From Helopsaltes ochotensis (taxonomy: Eukaryota; Chordata; Aves; Passeriformes; Locustellidae), in NCBI GenBank assembly GCA_013400155.1, contig VXBM01001090.1, positions 186,001 to 250,000 of the forward strand: a DNA stretch of 64,000 nt. Reading direction: 5' to 3'. Shown here one piece after another: positions 48,661 through 60,506 of the stretch; the first letter of the stretch is position 1; every line of letters begins with the position of its first letter. A model generated the notes under the pieces. It was not told where the DNA came from. It made no database searches and saw only the letters and a program-made list of their open reading frames with translations. The position numbers and the translations under genes are program-made.

Positions 48661-50445
48661 CTCTTGGTCAGAAGCTGAGGTTCTGGGATGCTTTAGGAAT
48701 ATTGATACAATACTCCTAAAACAGAGTAGTATGCTAATGTATATTAATGGAGAGTTGTTAAAAAATTGTTGTTAGATGTTTGTGCTCTATTTGGCTGTCA
48801 GGTTCATGGCAAGATGTGGATGATGCTCTAATCCTCTGAGCATCCTGATGTGTGCCCAGCTCCCACTGCATGGATGGCTTTGTTAGGATAAATCCCAGGC
48901 TGTGGACCGCTTCAAAAGATGGAGTATTGCAGCGCAGCAACTTTAAAGACTTGGGATTTTCAACTTCAGGTTCAGTTATATAATTAATAAGTGGGAGGGC
49001 TTTGTGACTCCGTGTAAAATAGGAGGGAATCAAAGATCAGTTTGTAGAGTGTGGTTTACTAATGTTGATAGTTCACTTCATCTTTTTCAGGGATGTTTGA
49101 ATTTTTGTCCCCTTTCTGTCAACAAGAGTGCATTGTGGTCAAGAATATCACGTAAATCTATCAAGGAAAATGGATTTTGCCTCTTTTCTGGTGACCAAGA
49201 TAAACAATTTCATACCAGTACCTTAAGCTGATTTTTATTTGAATTTGGCCTAGAATGCCAGCTATAATTGAAATTTCTAGCTAGCTTTTCTTCTAGCTTA
49301 CTGAAAAATGACAAGAAGCTTGGCAGGAGTAGAAAGACCCAATGTTTGTAACAGATTAGATCCTTTACTGTTGATAGTTTATGTCATGCTTAAAGCAAAA
49401 AAAAAAAAAAAAATTACCCCTTTGGGGCATTGGCAGCAGTTGGCAAACATAATACAGTTTATGTAGCTGTAGGGTTGATATTAAAGATGTGGTATTTTAA
49501 AGGGAATGAATATGCTGATTCTGGGAATACAAGTGAGTTCTGAGTTGGTGTATATTAAGGTGAGTCAGATTGACAGTGCCTGAGAAGGCTTCCTAATTCA
49601 ATCTCCTCAGGAAAGTAGAATAATAGTTCTTTCAGGTACTTTGCACCCAGCTGGTACAGGGAGGATTTCTGTTTGAATCTTGCTTCTTAAGAAATGTCAG
49701 AACTGCTTTAGGCACCTATCCACTGCCAAAATATTTTTAGTGGATAGTTTCTGCTTACTGTGGACATACGGCTTTTTTAACCAAATTGTTAGTAGGACTT
49801 TAAAGGAAAAAAAGTTAATGCTTTTAATGAAAGCATTTGCATGCAGTTACATAATTGAACTTAAACATGCTCAAAGTTTTTCCTACTTTTGACTACCATC
49901 TGAATTATTTTACCATCCCAAGGGAAACCCAGCTATCCTCTGCCAACATTCTGGGAAACCTGTTACTAAGGGAACGTTTTATTTTTTTCAACTTTCCTTT
50001 GGGAAAGCAGAAGCTTTTTCTGACTAAAAAGCTGCTGGAAATGAGCCAAGACATGGAAATCAGCAGGTTTCTTGGGGGAGGCTAGGATTTCTCCCGGAAA
50101 ACAGACTGTACTGGTCTATGCTAGCATAATTACTGTTTAAGAGTCTGAAATACAAGAAAGTAACAGCAAAGATAAGTTAAGGCAGTTTAAAATACACTGT
50201 TTATGTGAACTGAGTTATACAACTAACACAATTTTGCCTACATACGTTTCTAGGGCCAAAAATAATTATCTGTGCTGGTTTCTTAGGTGTTCGTGAGTTG
50301 AATGTTAAAAATTTTTGGAGTTTGTTTTTGTGCCTTCCTCTCCCTCAGCCTTGAAGTAGGTTTTTGTCAGAGGTGCTCTGGAGGTCACCCATTACTCAGT
50401 GTTCAACTCCCACATTTATGCTACACATATCTGTTTGCTTGATAG
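48661..50445 (+). other. SDHAF4: SDHAF4 intron 1 (probable)
   Basis: AT-rich non-coding sequence between the presumed promoter and the first visible SDHAF4 exon. It contains an A17 run at 49397-49413. No transposon or RNA gene recognised. Confidence 0.65.
49397..49413. repeat. A17 homopolymer
   Basis: Seventeen consecutive A. No retrogene body or target duplication was recognised beside it. Confidence 0.9.
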
Positions 50446-50595
50446 AGTCATCACTTTGCCACTTGCGGAGCAGCTCCAGCTCTAAGCCAGGAGGAAGATC
50501 TGAACCTGCTAAGCAGCCACTAAAGAAACCTAAGCTACCAGTAGGTCGGTTTGATGAACCAGAAGAGTCCAATATGGAGAAGGAACCCTTGGAAA
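50446..50595 (+). CDS. SDHAF4: SDHAF4 middle coding exon
   Basis: The donor is a|gtaagc at 50596. The acceptor is either ttgatag (exon from 50446) or the AG two bases further (from 50448). The choice depends on the phase of exon 1, which is in the gap. It encodes the end of the presequence region and the basic linker KQPLKKPKLPVGRFDEPEES. Confidence 0.9.
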
Positions 50596-51786
50596 GTAAG
50601 CAATGTTTTACAAAATTGGAAGCTGTGTTTTAAAGGCAAGACTGCAACATGCTGGGCTGATGTCAGTTCAAGGAGGTGACAGACGTTCAGCACTCCTTGG
50701 AATCATTTTCTAAGCTTACTGACTGGAAAAAAAGAAAAACGGGCAGGGTGGTGGGCAAGAGTTGGAGCAAATGGTGCACCAGGTGAGAAGAATCTTCAGA
50801 GCAACCATAGTCAAACGTTGTAGCAAGTCACACAGAGAACCGGGGCTTTCTCTGCTCTTAAAGACAAGCAAGTTTGCCTGGGTGTCCTGGCTTTGTACTA
50901 GTCTTGACTTAGTACTATCCCTGCCTCTAGCAGGACTTGAGCCCAGTGCTTGCCAAAGGTGCCTTCCACCACCACAAACCATTGCATGGTTCAGAGAAAC
51001 GTAGGTGGTACTGGTCTGTAACAGTACAGCTGTAAATGGTGCCAGTGAACTCACCAGGGCACCAGCTACTCCGTGTTATTCCAAAGGCCTGTTTTGTTCC
51101 TTAGTCCGCAAAATATTTCTGACTCGCTGCATTTTGTGGCCAACATTTCTCTAGTCTTGCAGGCAGTGTTTTGAAAAGAAACGATATTGTGTTTACTGAG
51201 TGCCTTGGTGAGGCCTGGACAGACCTGATGAACTGGTATGGTGGTTGTGTTCTGGTGACCTCAGTGGGGCTGCATGACAAGATTGAGGCACAGATACATC
51301 ACTGCTGAACTAAATAAGAACATAAGGTTTTTTGTCACATGGGAGAAAGAATCTCCTTCCTTCTTCTTTTTAATTAGCCATTGTTACTTAACTAAATAAC
51401 CCATGTTTGTCTCTTCTGAGGTCTCGGGCTTTTTAGTGTATCAGTAGATTACTCTAAATATCCAGATAACTGGATACAAATTGCAGTCAAAAAACTTGAA
51501 ATTAATTTTACATTAATAGGACTCTGGGAAATGTTTAACTCAAGGTTGCCTTTCAAAACAAAAAATAATTGATTTTGTCTTTGAAAATGAAACTAAAAGG
51601 AGAACATCATAAATGATAGCATCTTTATATTTGTCAACATTATAGAAATTTTAATGAATTTTCCCTGTTATTTTAGAATTCCCTGATGGAATCAATCCTA
51701 CTACAAAAGAGAGGGGTGGACCTAGAGGCCCTGAACCTACACGTTTTGGAGACTGGGAGAGAAAAGGACGTTGTATAGATTTCTAA
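50446..51786 (+). CDS. SDHAF4: SDHAF4, last two coding exons (exon 1 missing)
   Basis: Join of 50446-50595 and 51677-51786. The visible protein runs SSLCHLRSSSSSKPGG, then KKPKLPVGRFDEPEES, and ends GGPRGPEPTRFGDWERKG plus RCIDF. That ending is the signature C terminus of the SDHAF4/Sdh8 family (DUF1674). Human SDHAF4 is 108 residues, and about 85 are visible here. The missing part is the start codon and most of the mitochondrial presequence. In other eukaryotes the protein is a matrix assembly factor that binds flavinated SDHA and promotes its joining with SDHB in respiratory complex II. Conserved residues in the C-terminal block are intact. The neighbour order after FAM135A matches human chromosome 6. 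Confidence 0.94.
50596..51676 (+). other. SDHAF4: SDHAF4 last intron
   Basis: A 1.1-kb intron with no recognised repeat. The open frames at 50716-51054 on both strands have no recognisable content. Confidence 0.88.
51677..51786 (+). CDS. SDHAF4: SDHAF4 terminal coding exon
   Basis: The acceptor is attttag and the stop is TAA at 51784-51786. It encodes KFPDGINPTTKERGGPRGPE and PTRFGDWERKGRCIDF, the most conserved part of the family and implicated in SDHA binding. Confidence 0.97.
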
Positions 51787-51805
51787 TTTCAATGTCTGCC
51801 TTGCT

Positions 51806-51811
51806 AATAAA
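51806..51811 (+). terminator. SDHAF4: SDHAF4 poly(A) signal AATAAA
   Basis: AATAAA 20 bases after the stop codon, implying a very short 3' UTR of roughly 40-50 bases. Confidence 0.75.
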
Positions 51812-54011
51812 ATATTTCTACTTGCTGAAAAATATGATGTACAGAAAAAAATCTCACCTGGATTTGTTGTGAAGCTTATTGTTTCTGCTGTGCCACCACA
51901 TTCTGTCATGTGATGAATTTTCTGAATAATGCAGTGTAATTACCACAGTGCTGCAGCTCAGATTATGGAGCTGTTAGTGGCTCAATGTCTGCTTGATCTT
52001 TTATACTATTTACACTGTGCAAATATAAATGTATAAGAGCTTGTATTTCTTCACGAATATAGAGATTTGTGTGGTGGTGTAAAAGTGCTGAAAGAACTTT
52101 GCATTTCATGAACCTGGACACCATCAAAAGTAGAACCAACTCTGAGGAGATCAGTAGGTCATTGATTTCACACAGTGGTTCCCTGGCAAAAGCCCCTTTA
52201 CTCAAGAACTTCCCCTCTGTCCTCATTGTGGTGGGTTGGGTGTTTTTTTCTGATTGTAGGGAAAGGACAGTCTTGTCTCTGGTTGAGAACTGTAAGTAGC
52301 ACAATGGAAATGGAGACTTAATTTTGGGGAGGGTCAGCTTTTAATTGCAAGTAGTATAGAGGTGCTCTATTTGCAATTCTAGAATACTGTTCTTTATCGC
52401 ATGTCTTCTTCGTGCTGCTTGTATTAGCTTTTCTTTTGTAAGTGGAGGTGCCCTTTTGCACATGGGCTAAATGCTGCTTGGGAAAAATACAGCATTACTG
52501 TCTTGAAACCTTGTGGTCCAAGGGAACAAATTCCATTAGGTGATCTAATATTTTAGATACTTCAAACTAAGTTATCTGGCATCAAACTAAATATCAGTCA
52601 GACTGAGCTCAGTTCTTCATTCAAGAATTTGCCTAGTCTACTGCAGTAGAGTAGTAGTAGAGTACTAATCTGCTTGTGTGGGTACTTACTAATGAGAGTA
52701 AGTTGTCGTTATTGAAATGTGTGAACGTGTGCTCTATTTCTGTGCAAGTTCTTTTTGATAGCCTGAACAAATGGATTTTCTCTAGTCACAGAATCAGAAA
52801 AAGGTGTGGGGTTTGCCCAGCTTTGGCTTTGCGTGGTTTAACTAGAGCATAAAAGTGTGTTGGTCTTGTCACAGATCTGAGCAGCCTCCCCTAAAACTCA
52901 CTTGACTGGCAGCCAGTGGCGGAGCTCCTTGTTGAAATCTGGCAGTTTGTGTATCCAGTGTGTATGTTAGAGACATAGTCTTGCTCTAGTTGTGAGTTTG
53001 GATGTTTGTCTCACTGTGATGATTCCCTACAGAAATACTGAACCTGTTCAGTTACAGGTTTATTGACCAAATATCTCACTGACAAGCAAAATGAGATTAA
53101 TGAAAGGCTCATAAAAGGTGTTAATTAGTGGTAATTATGTTTTGAACCTTTAAATTCTGCAGCATGGCTTGGATGTTGGAAAATTGGTTTGTATTTATAT
53201 CTAATTCATTCTAGTTTCCCTTCCGTAGAGTGATAGATCTTTCCGAAATCTATTGACATTTCAGTTACCTAAAGATAGCCTGGGTCAGCTGTCTTTAATT
53301 TATGCTGTTTGTTAATTATTTTCTAGTAGTGTTGTGCCGTTTCAGTTGCTTCAGTGTGTTGGAAAATACTTTCTCACACAATACACCGCCTTTTCAAACA
53401 GGAAGTGGAAATGTTAATTGGAAGCTTCTGCCTTTTCTGCATCATCATTATTAATAGGCTTAACATCTTTATTCACAAAGAGGCAGTAAAATACTGCTGT
53501 TATTTTATTTTTTAATTCTAAATCTTCTCCATGGATTGTTGCATTACTTTTCATACCAGGTTTTACCATTCCCAGCACACATTCCATGAATGTTTACCTA
53601 GTTGCACATCTTGACATTCCTGATTTTCAAATCTAATTGCTTTCCTCAGCATCAACTGCAGGTGCATTTCTCCCTGGATGCAGAATTACGGTGTTTTGAT
53701 TTAGCATATGAAGAATTGATCTCACTTTTCCATAATTTTTCTTACATTTCAGTTGCCTTATCTTTGGTCTCCCTCAGCTTTGTGATTAAGGGCTGACCCA
53801 AGTACTGTCCGGGCTCCTGCTTGTCTTCTTTTGTGCAGGTAATGACTGCTGCTGTCAGAGCCACAGTCTTTCCTGTCAGAGCTCAGGCAGGTCCTAGACA
53901 CTCCATGCCAATATCCATGAAGTACCTGGCTGAGGAAGACAATTCTGAGAGTGATAGCATCTGTACCAGTAAGAGTGTCTCATAAAGGCAGGGATTTTGC
54001 TTTCCTTCAAA

Positions 54012-54222
54012 AAACAGAATTACAGAATAATTTAGGTTGAAATAGACCTCTAAGATCATCAAGTCCAACCATGAACCCAGCACTACCAAGTCTGCCACTA
54101 AATCATGTTCCTGAGTGCCATATCTGCACATTTTTTAAATTCCTCCGGGGATGGTGACTCAACCACTTCCCTGGGCAGTCTGTTTTAAGCTTGATAGCCC
54201 TTTCATTGAAGAAATTTTTCCT
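54012..54222 (-). mobile_element. CR1 LINE 3' fragment
   Basis: The + strand shows agaattacagaataatttag, ctctaagatcatcaagtcca, ggtgactcaaccacttccct and gggcagtctg in the order of a reversed CR1 3' end. It is truncated just after the fcattgaagaaa-equivalent block (tcattgaagaaatttttcct). No clear flanking duplication. Confidence 0.88.
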
Positions 54223-54820
54223 AAAATAAAAAGGCTGTTGTTAACCTGTGTTATAAATAGCTGAAAAGGAATTGGTGCATGGGAAATAGAAGATACCACT
54301 TCCATCTTGAGCAACTTAAAGCCTTTTTTACCACCTCCCGGGCTAGTGCCAGTAACCAAGTGTTCGCTTAATTTGTTTATGGAATGTGTCAATAAGACAT
54401 AGGAAACTGAACATACAAGCAAAATAATATATAAGAGCTAAAGAGTGAATGCCAAGGGGCCCTCTTGCATTATCTGGCAATGTGGCATTTTCCAAAAAGA
54501 GGGCTCCAGTAGCAGTTAAGCATAAAATTCTATGGTGCAGCAAAATCTCCTGTGGTACCTGTCAAAAGTGATCAGGGATTGATTGTAACAAACGATACAA
54601 TGATATTGTAGGGTATAAACGATCATTTCTCTTTGTTTTCTTGCAGAGCCTGCAGTTAGGAAAACAGCACTTCAGCACTTTTTTGGAGCTGTCTTCCTGC
54701 TCTTCCCAGATAATTACTATTAGCAATTCACTGCAATTTAGCATTAAGGAAAGAAAATAGCTTGAGGCATTAGCTATTAGATCAGCCATAGATATGGTTT
54801 TATCATAAATACTGATTGAA

Positions 54821-54834
54821 TTTTTTTTTTTTTT
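54821..54834. repeat. T14 homopolymer
   Basis: Fourteen consecutive T in AT-rich intergenic DNA. Confidence 0.9.
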
Positions 54835-57800
54835 GTAGCTGTTTTTGTTAGTATAAACAGTGAAGTTTTGTTAGTATATACAGCAGGAGTTGTATCCTAA
54901 CTTTCTGGGAGATAAAGGAAAATTGATCTGTATGTGTAAGCAGATTTTTGCAGTACTGCAAGATGCATGCTGCTCTTTCATTTTCTTTACTAAAAATCTT
55001 TATGTTGTCTTTCTGCAGTAGGTTTTCTCTTTTAAACTTGTTCCTGCTACTTGGCATAGTTGCATTTAGTACATTATTAAAATTATGGAGCCTTTATTGT
55101 TTGAAGGAATTGCACCATAATTACTTTATTTCAAAATACATGAAGTTACAATTTACAGTTAAAGAAAATATTTGCTATATATTGCTTTGTTTGGAAAGTA
55201 TGTATTTCAGTGTTGATTTTACTAAGTTTCAACACAGGATACATAATAGAATCACAGTAAAATCACCTGTGATGGTAGCATATGTTTGTAATGCACCATA
55301 GAATGTTGTTATAATTCTTTACTGCTTTTTCAGTTGACTGCAATAAATGATGACAAATTCAAGTGGTCTGTAGTGACAGATAAATTAAATGCCTTTTTAT
55401 GACCCTTATTTTGATATTCTATTGAAAAAGCACCACACCATCTTGATCTGAAATGTCAGGAAAAGGAGGAAATCTGTATTCATTTATAACAGAAGCAGTT
55501 TTGGTAGTTATGTGTTTTTTGTAATTGTTCATGAGTCAATACATAGTATCAAGTATATCGGCATAAGGAAATGGTTTGAAATGTGCTGATGGAGATCAAA
55601 ACCATGCACATTTGTGATCACTTTCTTGCTTTTGTAAAATGCAATATAAAATACCTTTGCTTAGCTGGTGGTCAGTGTTTCATATCAGACTAGCTGAGAT
55701 GTGCAGGCTACATTCTAATGTGGGTATAGCTGTGCTTCCTCTTCCAGCTCCAAAACTGCTGTTTGTTTAGGGGTAGTCATGTGTAATCTTCTAAAACACT
55801 TTTGTTGCAGAAAGGGTGTCCCAGTAGAAATTGAATCTTAGGTACAAAATGGCAAATCCTGAGAAAAGAGTTCTATTTAAAAGGAGTGCTGTGAGGGGTG
55901 GAACTCATGAAGTCCTGTTTCCAGTGAATGTCTTAAACCCCCTGCAGATCGAGCATCTTTCTCCATGTTCTGTGTTGATTGACATTATCTCCACTAAGCC
56001 AGACACAGGGCATCTTTCTGCCCATCTTTTCCCCCTGAGAGGATATTTGGACGTCTTTCCCAGCCACTGATTTGCACAGAGCTTTTAAGAGCTTAATTCT
56101 CTTAATGTCTCTCCTTGACACCTTTTCAGAATAGGTTGGAGTTACTGACTTTTGAAGAGCAGGGGCAGTGCAGATATTGGCTTCCCATCCTTTGGAAACC
56201 AAGCTGCTGACCATATGCATTTTTCTTCAGAAATGTTCAGCATCTCTCTGCATTTTTTCCCCCTCAAATAACATCAGAAGTGCCAATTCAAGCTTACAGC
56301 AGGAAAGTCTTTGACATGCATTCTCCAGGCATTAAATCTTGCAGTCAGCTACAGCCTTGTGCCTGTAAAAAACCCACATATTTTAATATTGCCATTTTTA
56401 GGGTGAGTGTGTTCAAAGCTCTTTAAGATCCTTACTTAATACATGAATTTATATTAAAGCTGACATACATGGCCCATCAAAACACAGCTGTAATTCTCAA
56501 ATGTTATTCCCTGACAAAAGTCAGGTGAGCTATGCAGTAGTGGTCAGGTTAGTTCTAGAAGCCAGATATTGAGCTATAACTTACAGTCTCTAAGTGATTG
56601 TTTTAAACTTCAGTGGCTTTTGTAGCCATCTGTGCTTCCCTCCTAGCTGTAGTGCAGGGAGATGCCTCTAAAAGGTAGTCTTGTCTCAGTCTGGGGAGAG
56701 TTTGTCATTACAGATGGTGAATGGGGGTGGTTTAAGGGCATCCTCCCACTGACTTTAAAGGCTGCCAAAGCAGCTGTCCTAATAGAGATGCATTAGGTGT
56801 CAACACCCTGGTGGTGACAGGGGAAGCCAGGGTGTCCCTGAACATGAGTGTGAACTTCTCACTTCCTCAGAGGGGAAGGTTCCAAACACTGGTGGCAGGG
56901 AAGGGGATGTCCAGGCCCAGCTCTTAGACACCTTGTAAAAGGGAGTTACATTGTCTTAAAATGAGAGGGAAAAGGCTGAAGCTAGTTCTTTACATTCCTT
57001 CTGCCTATCCTCCACCCAAGCAAATGCCTACAGCATGATACAGCCAGGAGGGTAACACTGACAATGAGTATCTCAAACCTACAAATTAGTTGGGATTTTC
57101 TCTAATAAAGGTGAAGTGCGTCAAGCTAACAACTAAGCAGTCTTATGTGATGTGCTGCTGAGAAAGAGCTAACATCGAAATAAAACTGGCAGACGAGGAA
57201 AGGTCATATATTTGCTCAGCAAACCTTTAGTGTGTGCAACTTCCTTGTGAGCAGCTAAAGAACAAAGGATGGTGTGTTTCAGCTACCATTTGAAAGCTGG
57301 GGAAAATTTCACCATGACTTAAAAGACAAGCAGGTGTTGCTTAGCTCAGGGAATATCCTGCTTTTAGTTTACGTTTTACCCCTGGGTTTTCACTTGTAAG
57401 TTCTGCAGTATGTATGTGTGATCTTTAGATAGATTTTTTCCCAGATGACAGGACTGCAGTAGCTGTTTGGTCTTGCAGGCATATTGTTTCATTCTCCCTG
57501 CTTTTTTTCAGCCTGTTAGTGACAGCTACAGCTCTCTTATTATGAAATTGCATATTATTTAATTTCAATTTTTGCCATCATTGAAGGTTTTTTGATACAT
57601 TGTACCCTTGGTTTCTCTGTAGTAGTAACAGGGCACATCATAACATTAATCACAAATGGCAGGTGTTTCTCCTTCTGCTTCCTTTCTGTGAAGGAAATCA
57701 TCTGATAATTTGGGGTATTTTTGTATGTGAAGATCTTATCTAGAGTCAAGAAAGATACTTGAAACTTCCCCAGTTGCATTTGATCAAGTGTAAGTTCATT

Positions 57801-60468
57801 ATTCTGTCAAAATCTAGCTTTTGTGGGAAGTCAAAGATGCAAAGAGGGAGAAAGAGAGGCCTCTAAGAAGTAGCGTCAGTCTCCCTGAAAGTTTTAAACA
57901 GAAAGTCAAACACATTTCAGGGTCTCCTCAGTCAAGGTCACTTAGCTGTCAGGTTACATTATTTAGCTTTTTTCAGAGCACATGGCTCTGGTCCATTCTG
58001 TCCAGTCAGGACATTCTGGTAGGTCAGGACAGTTCCAAAACAAGCTTTTATGGTTTCAAGTCTTAGTTTGCACAGAGAAATACTATGCTAATGTAGTACA
58101 CATCTGACTGGTAGGTACATTGTAGGCTTATCTGTGAATGACTGCAGGCATCAAAATCATCTCTGAAATGGCAGAGAGATTTGAGTAAAAGGGCTCAGAG
58201 AGCGAGGTGGTTACCTTCTGGTCCTATTGTCATCTCCATTTTGAAGATAAATTGGGATTTATTCTTGCTTAAGAACAGAAATCTCAGAAAGGTGTCTGTA
58301 CCTGCTGCTGTTTCAGGAGATGTGCTGCATCCTCTCGTCCCCTCACTCAGGAAGACCTCTGATGGGAGAGCAACTGTCAGGGAGAGGCTGAACAACACTG
58401 AACAGGTGCAGGAGGAGCAAATGTGCATTTGGGCAGCGGACCACCAGATGATCCTTCCTATAAAAATGTTGGTAGGGAACTGTTCATAATACTGGGTGTA
58501 TCACAGAGGCCTAATGGGCTCCACAAACCTAAGGAGAAAAACCAGAGCTCAGTGCAGGATTTGTGCAGCTACTGTGGTACTTCAAAGGAAGCCAGAAAGC
58601 CAAACAGCGCAGGTATGCAAGGAAAGAATAAGTATTTTCATTTTGTTATATTATTGAAATAAGGGTGGCTGGAGAATGAGGTGACCAGTAGTGTGCTGTG
58701 TTATGGAGGAGAGGAGAGGCAGGAGTAGGCTTCTCCACATGAACTGCCACCAGGCCTGGGCTTAACCTGGACCCTGCTCTCTGTTTCTGGAGTCTTTCCT
58801 TCCATTCTTGTATGTCAAGGTCACTGTAACATCTAAGTGATCTTCTATTATAGCCTTTTACTTGTTGCAGCAAGTCCTGCAGTGCTGGTCTGGCTGGGAT
58901 TCCTGCATTTCAGAAAACCCCAGCTGACCAAGGAAGCCCCTCAGCATGTCCATCAGCAGGTCCCTCCTCATGTACCTCCTTTAGCCCAAAATGTGTTGAA
59001 CCCTTGAATTGGCATCTTGTGGAGGTAGACAAATATCTGTCCTTCACTAAGAAGAACAAATGCAGTGCTGCTGCATACCTTTCATGTCTGGTCATTGGCA
59101 GAAAATGGAAAAGTTACTGGTTTATTTCATACCATAATAGAGGTTTCAGTTCTTACCTCCTTTTTGTGTTCTTCCAGCTCTGCTTTGACATGATTCCAAG
59201 GGTTTTTTTTCCTGTCACAGAAGTGAGTGTGTTTTTTCTTTCAGTTTACAGTAACAAAAAAAATGGTTATGTCCTTCCAGATTGTGTTGAAACGGGACTG
59301 ATGGCAGGGCAGGATTTATGATGGTGCTGGCATTAGTTTAAGACCATAGTGGCACTGGGAAACATGGTGTTCATTTGTTATCTTTGAGCAAAGGAAAGAA
59401 CAATTCCTTCTGGTCTTTAGGAGAAAACAAATGTATTCTGGATCTTGCTTCATCATCTTGTGATTGCTGGGAGAGAAATTGTTAGGTGGGGATCAGAAAT
59501 TTGGCAAGAAATCCCTCTAAAATTCTGAGCTGCCTCATCTGTAGGAAATTCTCATCCAGCCTAATTTGGGAATAGCAGCCCAAATTTCACTTTGTGGTCC
59601 ACAGAACCCTTTCTATCTGCAGTACTTCAACAGCCAGACAAGTATTTATAAAACTTCAGGAGTGGTCTGGATGTTGTACTGTTCTGGACTCACAACAAAT
59701 ATTTCCTTAAGCCTGTATCTTGCCCATTTTTAGTTTCGTTTTTTAAAAGTTAGGCTATCTCCAAGGAAGTTACCTCATCAGAAGCAGTTTTAGCATGAAT
59801 ATGCTGCTTTTCTAAACTCAAGGACAAGAGACCTGGATTTACTCTAGATTCTGGGAAGAGTTCAGCGTGCTGGAGACTTGACTACTGATGCCTTGGTAAT
59901 TTGTTGACACTGATTGACATGCAGGGCTTTTTTCTTAGTCCAGGAGCAGTAGAACACACTGCAGTGCTTCCCTGGTGGCACACGGGAAGAGCAAGTTCTG
60001 TGGGAAGGCAGCCAGCTGAGTTTCCTATGGAGAGACCCCTCTCACACACCCTCCAGTCACAAATTCATCCTTTCCCATTGCCTCACTCTCAGTACTTTCA
60101 GCTCTTTTCCCTAATTTCCTTGGCTACAGGCTGGGTAAACCAAAGCAGCTGCAGAGTGTGTGGGTGACCCTGTTTTCCTGCTGCCCCATGTAGATGCAGC
60201 CTTGCTTAACAGCATCCCAGCTTTGCCCTCCCAGGCACACGGGCTCTGCAGGCTGCTGAGCCCCTGTTGTTCTGTCAGACACCGTGCAGGCAGCAGTCTG
60301 GACTCTTAGCATTTCCTGCTGAGTTTCTAGTCATGGGGTTCTCTCTGGTCAATAGATGTGTGTTGTTCCTCTACATGAAAGGAAACCGCCTCCCACGCAG
60401 AGCTGAAAATGAAAATTGTAACTGTTTCTAGAACATGAATATCTACATACATTTGCATATCCTTATTC

Positions 60469-60506
60469 ACACATATACATATATATATATATGTACACAC
60501 ACACCC
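60469..60506. repeat. AT/AC microsatellite
   Basis: Alternating purine-pyrimidine tract with an (at)8-like core and flanking ac repeats. Bases 60476-60495 are a perfect 20-bp palindrome. Confidence 0.85.

Noticed and set aside
52785..52815. Short CR1-like start (tcacagaatcagaaaaaggt)
   Set aside because: Only about 25 bases resemble a CR1 terminus, and the following sequence does not continue the pattern.
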